A stretch of 40,721 nucleotides of DNA from positions 1 to 40,721 of the forward strand of contig JAJZPM010000032.1 of NCBI GenBank assembly GCA_021811105.1, read 5' to 3'. Origin of the DNA: Nitrospirota bacterium. Its GTDB lineage: Bacteria > Nitrospirota > Thermodesulfovibrionia > Thermodesulfovibrionales > UBA6898. Positions 35,810 through 40,721 of this stretch are shown here, piece after piece. The position numbers were made by a program, and so were the translations under genes. The notes under the pieces were generated by a model. The model was not told the DNA's origin, searched no databases, and saw only the letters and a list, made by a program, of their open reading frames with translations. Every line of letters starts with the position of its first letter. Position 1 is the first letter of the stretch.

Positions 35810-36112
35810 ATGACAAACACGACAATGCTCCGGATTTTCATAACGGTATGCTTCATCACCGCAAGTCTCTTCTTTGTGTCCGGCGTCTATGCAACGACTG
35901 AAAACGAGTGTTTGATCGGGGGCGGCCATGTCGCAGCCGGCAACGGTTGCAGCTTCTGCGTCGGAGGAAAGTACGATTTGACTGAAATCACGGCCACCGA
36001 TAAGGCCGGGAAAAAGGACGCTACCCTCTCCGTATCAGATAAAAAAACGAACGCTGCGAGTTCCGGACCGTCCGGAAAGAGAACGGTCGCCAAGTCGCCT
36101 GCCGGCAACTGA
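35810..36112 (+). CDS. Small secreted protein, unknown function
   Basis: 100 residues. A signal peptide covers about 1-28 (hydrophobic ITVCFITASLFFVSGVYA), with cleavage probably after VYA. The mature part has three Cys (CLIGGG..., then CSFC) near its start, followed by a polar Lys/Thr/Ser-rich tail that looks disordered. No family recognised. The CSFC pair lacks the His of a haem site. GGGAG precedes the ATG. It sits alone between two cytochrome units; a periplasmic accessory role is possible but unproven. Confidence 0.6.
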   Translation: MTNTTMLRIFITVCFITASLFFVSGVYATTENECLIGGGHVAAGNGCSFCVGGKYDLTEITATDKAGKKDATLSVSDKKTNAASSGPSGKRTVAKSPAGN

Positions 36113-36226
36113 ATGCAGCCTGCCTTTATCCTTCGAGGCCGGATTACGCCGGTTCTGGAAGACAGTCGCGCGCATTCACTAGTGCTGAGAAAAAGCTTCC
36201 TTTTATTCTTTTCGTATTTGTCAGCA

Positions 36227-36253
36227 TTGTCATATTGATGGTACGATTATAAT
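36227..36253 (+). promoter_or_regulatory. Promoter of the cytochrome-FeS-NrfD operon
   Basis: Perfect TATAAT (36248-36253) with TTGTCA (36227-36232) 15 nt upstream, a short spacer. Leader of about 30 nt includes GGAG and GAGG before the ATG at 36290. Confidence 0.45.
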
Positions 36254-36289
36254 AGTTGAAAAATGAGACAGGAGATGAGGTACTGCTGA

Positions 36290-36760
36290 ATGAAAAGTCA
36301 TGTCTATCGCCCATTATGGGTAGTGTTAGGTCTTGTCTGCATCATCCTGGTCGTCCGTTATTTCTACGTGCCGAAGGACTTCGGAATAGGGAGGAGGGGT
36401 TACATGTACGGATGGCACCGCAAGGCAGATGTGGAATTCTGGAAAAATTACAAGGTGAAGTATAAAGGCTCCGCATACTGCAAGGACTGCCACAGCGAAA
36501 ATTACAACAAGCTGATGCAGTCGCCGCATGTGATCATCCCGTGCGAAGACTGCCACAGCCCGGCAATAGACCATCCCGTGGACCCGCAGAAACTACAGAT
36601 CCAGAAAGGCAGGGGACTCTGTCTCAGATGCCACTATCCCCTTCCCTATCCTACGAGCGGGCGGGCCAACATTCCCTCTATCGATCCTGACACCCACAAC
36701 CCCGGCACCGAATGCGTCATGTGCCATAATCCCCATAACCCCCTGGAGGGCCTGAAATGA
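36290..36760 (+). CDS. Membrane-anchored tetrahaem cytochrome c
   Basis: 156 residues with an uncleaved N-terminal helix (about 9-26) and four CxxCH sites with first Cys at 64 (CKDCH), 85 (CEDCH), 111 (CLRCH) and 142 (CVMCH). Periplasmic. The next two genes encode a four-cluster ferredoxin and an NrfD-type quinone subunit, so this is the cytochrome of a membrane oxidoreductase. The stop overlaps the next start (ATGA). Confidence 0.88.
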   Translation: MKSHVYRPLWVVLGLVCIILVVRYFYVPKDFGIGRRGYMYGWHRKADVEFWKNYKVKYKGSAYCKDCHSENYNKLMQSPHVIIPCEDCHSPAIDHPVDPQKLQIQKGRGLCLRCHYPLPYPTSGRANIPSIDPDTHNPGTECVMCHNPHNPLEGLK

Positions 36761-37539
36761 ACAGAAGAGACTTCCTGAAGAATACGGCAAGAGTTATCGG
36801 TGGAATTACTCTTCCTCTGACGGCCTTCAAGATAATCAACCCCAGGGAGCTCCTGGCGTCTACCGGTGATAAGACAAAGGTGCGATGGGTTTTTCTCGTC
36901 GACACTTACAAGTGCGTAGGGTGCGGCATGTGCGTCAGGGCGTGCAAACTCGAAAACGGTATCCCGTATGACGCCAAGGTAACGCGCACATGGGTCGAAC
37001 GGTACGTGATCACAAAAGACGGAAAGACGCACGCCGATTCCCCGATGGGCGCGAGAGACGGCTTCACCACGTCGAAGATCGACCTCGGCATTGACGGATA
37101 TGAAGACATCAAGAACGCAGACATCGACAAAGGTTTCTTCGTGCCGAAGCTCTGCAACCAGTGCGAGAACCCGCCTTGCGTGCAGGTCTGTCCCGTAGGG
37201 GCGACGTACCAGGTCCCCGACGGGGTCGTCCTCGTCGACAGGACGTGGTGTATCGGGTGCGGGTACTGCATAATGGCCTGCCCCTATGGTGTCAGGTTCT
37301 TCCATCCCGTATACCACACCGCGGAGAAATGCACGTTCTGCTACCACCGGATCACGAAAGGCATGAAAACGGCGTGTGTCGATACATGTCCCTTCGGCGC
37401 AAGACAGATAGGAAATATCAAAGACCCCAACGACCCGGTCACGAAGATCATAATGACTGAGAGGATCGGCATATTAAAAGAAGAATACGGGACCAAACCA
37501 CAGGTATACTATCTCGGTCTCGACAGGGAGGTGAAGTAA
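36757..37539 (+). CDS. DmsB/NrfC-like ferredoxin with four [4Fe-4S] sites
   Basis: 260 residues. The N-terminus MNRRDFLK plus a hydrophobic stretch is a Tat-type signal, so the protein is exported folded. Sixteen Cys in four motifs: 53/56/59/63; 133/136/141/145; 165/168/171/175; 192/195/207/211, the full set for four [4Fe-4S] clusters. In this family it carries electrons between an NrfD-type quinone subunit and a periplasmic partner. No molybdopterin catalytic subunit is encoded nearby; the tetrahaem cytochrome is the probable partner. It ends 1 nt before the NrfD-type gene. Confidence 0.92.
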   Translation: MNRRDFLKNTARVIGGITLPLTAFKIINPRELLASTGDKTKVRWVFLVDTYKCVGCGMCVRACKLENGIPYDAKVTRTWVERYVITKDGKTHADSPMGARDGFTTSKIDLGIDGYEDIKNADIDKGFFVPKLCNQCENPPCVQVCPVGATYQVPDGVVLVDRTWCIGCGYCIMACPYGVRFFHPVYHTAEKCTFCYHRITKGMKTACVDTCPFGARQIGNIKDPNDPVTKIIMTERIGILKEEYGTKPQVYYLGLDREVK

Positions 37540-37540
37540 C

Positions 37541-38797
37541 ATGATGGTCCACGGTGAGATTTGGACGGCAAAGGAACTTTTCGTTTACCCTAACGAATAT
37601 ATCTACTGGAGCATACAGATCGTGATGTATCCTTTCATGACCGGTCTGGTAGCGGGCGCCTTCGTACTATCGTCCTTGTACCACGTCTTCGGGATCAAAC
37701 AACTTAAGGAGATGGCCCGTTTCGCGCTCGTCTTTTCATTCGCGCTTCTGTTCGTGGCGCCGCTGCCGATCGTGCTGCACCTGCAGCATCCCTTCAGAGG
37801 CATCAATGTCTTTATGACGCCCCACTTCACTTCTGCGATCGCCGCCTTCGGCATCGTCTTTTTTACCTACGGCGCGATCGTCGCCTCTGAACTCTGGTTC
37901 CTCTACAGGAAACACTTCGTCGAGGTCGCCCTTCCCCTGAAGGAGAAGCAGGACAAGACCGTCGGCGAATGGCTGAAATTTTTCATCTTCTGTACGCTCA
38001 CGCTCGGCGTATACGATATCAGCGAGGAGACCCTGAAGCGGGACCATAAGGCGATCAAGGTCCTTGCCGGCATCGGCATCCCCGTCGCCTGTTTTCTCCA
38101 CGGCTATGCGGGCTTCATCTTCGGTTCGGTCAAGGCGAACGCACTCTGGATGACGCCGCTAATGCCGGTCATCTTCATCATGTCGGCGATCGTCTCGGGT
38201 ATCGCGCTCTGTATGCTCACCTATATCATGACGATGGAGATACGGAAATTCCTTGCCTCACGAAAGATGACGCCCACGCAGCGCTTCCAGTCGAAAGAGG
38301 ACCTGAAAGGGGTAGAGGTGAGCGTGGTCCGCATGACCGCGAAGTATCTCCTCTTCTTCATGGTCTTCGCAATCAGCCTCGAACTCCTCGACCTTATCTT
38401 CAGGGGCTACACCGCGGTGAAATCGTGGGACGTGCTCAGAAGCGTCATCTACGGCAGGGACTTCACGGATATTTTCATTTTCCAGTACACCATCGGCAAC
38501 CTCATCCCGCTCATACTCTTTCTGATGCCGGGGCTTACGATCAGACGGACCATCGTCGGCGTAATTCTCGTGCTCTTCGGCGTATTCATGATGCGGTGGA
38601 ACGTGGTCATCGGCGGTCAGGCATTCTCGCTGACTTTTGCAGGCTATATGCACTATCATATGCCGATCATCCCGCACGACTGGGAGACCTTCAAAGAAGG
38701 GCTTTTCGGCGCAGTCTCAGTCTTCATCCTGCCCTTCATATTGTTCTGGATGATCGCCAAGGTCTTCCCGGTATTCGATCTGAAGGAATCGCACTGA
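37541..38797 (+). CDS. NrfD/PsrC-type membrane quinone oxidoreductase subunit
   Basis: 418 residues with about ten transmembrane helices, as in the larger HybB/PsrC/ActC members of the NrfD family. Such subunits bind menaquinone at the periplasmic face. Features seen: YIYWSIQIVMYPFMTGLVAG at the start, HLQHPFRGINVF and the C-terminal RWNVVIGGQAFSLTFAGYM. Together with the two preceding genes it makes a three-subunit quinone:cytochrome module. The direction of electron flow cannot be read from the sequence. A GC-rich hairpin follows. Confidence 0.9.
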   Translation: MMVHGEIWTAKELFVYPNEYIYWSIQIVMYPFMTGLVAGAFVLSSLYHVFGIKQLKEMARFALVFSFALLFVAPLPIVLHLQHPFRGINVFMTPHFTSAIAAFGIVFFTYGAIVASELWFLYRKHFVEVALPLKEKQDKTVGEWLKFFIFCTLTLGVYDISEETLKRDHKAIKVLAGIGIPVACFLHGYAGFIFGSVKANALWMTPLMPVIFIMSAIVSGIALCMLTYIMTMEIRKFLASRKMTPTQRFQSKEDLKGVEVSVVRMTAKYLLFFMVFAISLELLDLIFRGYTAVKSWDVLRSVIYGRDFTDIFIFQYTIGNLIPLILFLMPGLTIRRTIVGVILVLFGVFMMRWNVVIGGQAFSLTFAGYMHYHMPIIPHDWETFKEGLFGAVSVFILPFILFWMIAKVFPVFDLKESH

Positions 38798-38810
38798 CTC
38801 AAGATCAGAG

Positions 38811-38833
38811 GGCCGGCGGACTTCCCGCCGGCC
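38811..38833 (+). terminator. GC-rich hairpin after the NrfD-type gene
   Basis: GGCCGGCGG/CCGCCGGCC (38811-38819 and 38825-38833), 5-nt loop, 13 nt past the stop. The following bases are not T-rich, so it is a weak intrinsic terminator or an mRNA end-stabiliser. Confidence 0.5.
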
Positions 38834-38877
38834 TCTTGAGAAATGAGCAATATTTCCTGCCTGAACTTTCTTTTATA

Positions 38878-38906
38878 TTGCAATAACTTAGCATTTATGA
38901 TATTTT
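38878..38906 (+). promoter_or_regulatory. Promoter for a leaderless antitoxin transcript
   Basis: TTGCAA (38878-38883), 17-nt spacer, TATTTT (38901-38906) preceded by TGA (extended -10). The GTG start is 6 nt further on and has no Shine-Dalgarno. Confidence 0.5.
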
Positions 38907-38912
38907 CTAACC

Positions 38913-39548
38913 GTGAAATGGGAAACGCTACTCACCATCGTCGGAAGCGAGGCGGTTTTTTCCTCATCCCTCCTGCTGGCAGGAAAGGTCTCTGCAACCC
39001 AAGTTCGCCTGCAATTGACGCGATGGGTGCAGACGGGTCGCCTGCTTCAACTTCGACGCGGTCTCTATACGCTTGCACCTGCCTGGCGCAAGGTGGAACC
39101 TCACCCGTTTCTTGTGGCCAACAAACTTCAGCATGGGTCATACGTCAGCTTGCAATCGGCACTATCGTTTCACGACGTCATCCCTGAGCATGTGCCGGTC
39201 GTCACCAGTGTCGGGCCCGGCCGTCCGGAGATGCTGCGAAACCCCATAGGCTCATTTCAGTTCAAGCACGTGACCTCCAGAATGCTGTTCGGTTATGTGC
39301 GGCTGGAGGTCGCACCCCGGCAATTTGCCTTTGTCGCCTCAGCCGAGAAGGCATTGCTTGACCTCGTTTATCTCACACCGGACGCGGATTCTCCCGACTA
39401 TCTCCGGGAATTGAGACTGCAAAATGTTGCTGCGATAAATATGCAGAATCTCCATGATCTGGCAAAGCGGAGCGGCAGACCGAAGCTGCTCCGGACAGCC
39501 AAGATCGTAGAGTCACTTCTGTCAAGGGAGGAGGGAGAAACCCTGTGA
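38913..39548 (+). CDS. AbiEi-type antitoxin
   Basis: 211 residues. An N-terminal winged-helix domain (about 1-58) with QLTRWVQTGRLLQLRRGLYTL matches the AbiEi antitoxin domain; the C-terminal domain has SYVSLQSALSFHDVIPE and SAEKALLDLVYL, also typical. AbiEi proteins bind and repress their own promoter and counter the toxin. Start GTG at 38913 is supported by the promoter layout. The stop overlaps the toxin start by 4 nt (GTGA). AbiE systems are phage-abortive type IV toxin-antitoxin modules, often horizontally acquired. Confidence 0.88.
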   Translation: MKWETLLTIVGSEAVFSSSLLLAGKVSATQVRLQLTRWVQTGRLLQLRRGLYTLAPAWRKVEPHPFLVANKLQHGSYVSLQSALSFHDVIPEHVPVVTSVGPGRPEMLRNPIGSFQFKHVTSRMLFGYVRLEVAPRQFAFVASAEKALLDLVYLTPDADSPDYLRELRLQNVAAINMQNLHDLAKRSGRPKLLRTAKIVESLLSREEGETL

Positions 39549-40354
39549 AGGAATACCTCCGGCAATTAGTCGGGCAGGAGGCCAATGACCTTCTCCGGCA
39601 CAGTGTTGTGCGCGAATACCTCCAAGCAAGAATACTTGAGTCCCTGCAGGACAATGCGGTCTTCCTTCGGTGGGCCTTCCTTGGGGGCACCGCCTTACGC
39701 TTTCTGTATTCCATTCCCCGTTTTTCTGAAGACCTGGATTTTTCACTTATCACTCCTGGCGATGAAGCTGGCTTCAGGACGGCGCTGACCGGGGTGAAGC
39801 AGGCACTGACGATGGAAGGCTACAGGATCGATATCAAGCTCAGCGATCACAAAACAGTTGCCTCGGCATTCATCAGGTTTCCCGGTCTGCCTTATGAACT
39901 CGGCCTGTCTCCGCATACCTCACAGTCGCTTTCCATAAAGGTGGAGGTGGACAAAAACCCTCCTGCGGGCGCAGTGATCGAAAACACGGTTGTACGTCGT
40001 CATGTAACGCTGCAATTATGCCATCACGACAGGGCCTCTCTGCTGGCCGGCAAGCTGCATGCCGTGCTGAGTCGTCCCTGGGTCAAGGGCCGGGACCTTT
40101 ATGACCTGGCTTGGTATCTGGCGGAAAGGTCGTGGCCGGAGCCTAATTTGGTCCTATTGAATGCTGCTCTAAAGCAGACCGGATGGACCGGACCGCTTAT
40201 GACGCCAAAGAGTTGGCGAAAGGAAGTGCGGAAGCGGCTTGCAACTCTGGACTGGGATAGGGCCCGTGATGACGTGCGCCCTTTCCTTGAACGCGAGCGC
40301 GATCTTGCTCTTGTGAGCATGGAGACCATCGGACAATTGCTGAGGGGGCAGTAA
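39545..40354 (+). CDS. AbiEii-type nucleotidyltransferase toxin
   Basis: 269 residues of the AbiEii/AbiGii toxin family (DNA polymerase beta-like nucleotidyltransferase fold). Seen: FLGGTALRF (GG motif 47-48) and SEDLDFS with metal-binding Asp63 and Asp65, then KLHAVLSRPW and GRDLYDLAWY in the C-terminal part. The catalytic motifs are intact, so the toxin is probably active. GTG start within the antitoxin stop, with GGAGGAGGGAG upstream, gives coupled translation after the antitoxin. Confidence 0.9.
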   Translation: MKEYLRQLVGQEANDLLRHSVVREYLQARILESLQDNAVFLRWAFLGGTALRFLYSIPRFSEDLDFSLITPGDEAGFRTALTGVKQALTMEGYRIDIKLSDHKTVASAFIRFPGLPYELGLSPHTSQSLSIKVEVDKNPPAGAVIENTVVRRHVTLQLCHHDRASLLAGKLHAVLSRPWVKGRDLYDLAWYLAERSWPEPNLVLLNAALKQTGWTGPLMTPKSWRKEVRKRLATLDWDRARDDVRPFLERERDLALVSMETIGQLLRGQ

Positions 40355-40375
40355 ACCTCGAGAGGATAAGGACAG

Positions 40376-40576
40376 ATGAAATTCGAAATAAGACATGCCC
40401 GGAATGGGGTGGTGCTGAGAATCGAATCCGAAGATCATGGTGGGGAACCAGAAGAAGTCGTTTATCAAGAGTCGGAATCGGGAAATATAGAAGCCTTCGC
40501 TGATTTTCTTCGTTTTCTGCTGGATAATTACGGACCTCATACCAGCCGCTACTCGCCCCAGCGCATTCGTGGGTGA
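40376..40576 (+). CDS. Small acidic protein downstream of AbiEii, possibly frameshifted
   Basis: 66 residues, MKFEIRHARNGVVLRIE then an acidic stretch and EAFADFLRFLLDNYGP, ending RIRG. AAGGA precedes the ATG, 21 nt after the toxin stop. I do not know its function. After the TGA at 40574-40576 another frame continues as VIEPGDKYNI, which reads like the natural extension; one base missing from the G-run at 40571-40573 would explain it. It may be a third component of the toxin-antitoxin operon or an unrelated passenger. Confidence 0.6.
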   Translation: MKFEIRHARNGVVLRIESEDHGGEPEEVVYQESESGNIEAFADFLRFLLDNYGPHTSRYSPQRIRG

Positions 40577-40645
40577 TTGAGCCGGGTGATAAATACAATA
40601 TTGGCGCGATTATCTTCATCACCATATGCCATCACTCCTCTAAAA

Positions 40646-40721
40646 CTACGGCTGCATTTGTACGTAACCTTCCTCTATCAGTTGGATTAAGCGGCCCACC
40701 GCTCCTGAATTCACCTTCACG
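40646..40721 (-). CDS. Possible C-terminal end of a minus-strand gene (partial)
   Basis: The last 25 codons before a TAG at 40646-40648 read VNSGAVGRLIQLIEEGYVQM and two more residues, which look protein-like. The 5' part is outside the window. A competing frame in the same stretch is also open, so this is a weak call with no function. Confidence 0.25.
   Translation of the reverse strand, partial: VKVNSGAVGRLIQLIEEGYVQMQP

Noticed and set aside
40197-40625. Minus-strand 142-codon frame with a fair ribosome site over the AbiE tail
   Set aside because: It runs antisense through the AbiEii toxin end and the small acidic gene, both better supported, and loses protein character after about 45 codons.

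Overview
The window is a chromosomal stretch of a Gram-negative-type, probably anaerobic bacterium. An eleven-subunit complex I operon (nuoABCD-HIJKLMN, without nuoE, F or G nearby), HypA/HypB nickel-insertion proteins and a cluster of membrane-anchored multiheme cytochromes with FeS and NrfD subunits fit a Nitrospirota (Thermodesulfovibrio-like) or related anaerobic lineage. This placement is inferred from gene content, not measured.

Layout. 1-388 is non-coding and holds a cloverleaf-like palindromic repeat. 389-3457 (minus) is a six-gene directon: DUF948 protein, YtxH-like protein, hypA, hypB, mtnP, apt. mtnP and apt form a short salvage route from methylthioadenosine to AMP. 3576-7356 (plus) has ribD, glk, a repeat-rich spacer with a frameshifted pyruvate-kinase-C-like gene (minus), a conserved hypothetical gene and a TPR protein. 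7408-14397 (minus) has gatA-gatB-purC, a DUF2007-sspB pair, and a histidine kinase with a response regulator that lacks a DNA-binding domain. 14697-16945 (plus) is tkt-tusA. 17040-17400 is the decayed 3' end of a group II intron (minus).

17601-29791 (plus) opens with an NtrC-type sigma-54 activator whose phospho-acceptor Asp is replaced by Glu. The complex I operon follows, preceded by a candidate -24/-12 promoter and two inverted repeats that share GTTACC. A tandem-CBS protein closes the run. 30221-33008 holds a class A penicillin-binding protein (plus) and a parvulin-type lipoprotein (minus).

33137-38797 (plus) is hemL, an anchored 11-heme cytochrome, a small secreted protein, and an anchored 4-heme cytochrome - four-cluster ferredoxin - NrfD operon. 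Together these look like a quinone-linked periplasmic electron-transfer module with haem precursor supply encoded beside it. 38913-40576 is an AbiEi/AbiEii toxin-antitoxin pair with a small third gene that may be frameshifted. The last bases may hold the end of a minus-strand gene.

Points most worth following: the Glu53 activator next to a possible sigma-54 complex I operon; the hemL/multiheme/NrfD module; a recurring promoter layout with the -10 box 5-10 nt before a start codon that has no Shine-Dalgarno, suggesting leaderless mRNAs; and several decayed genes and dispersed palindromic repeats.
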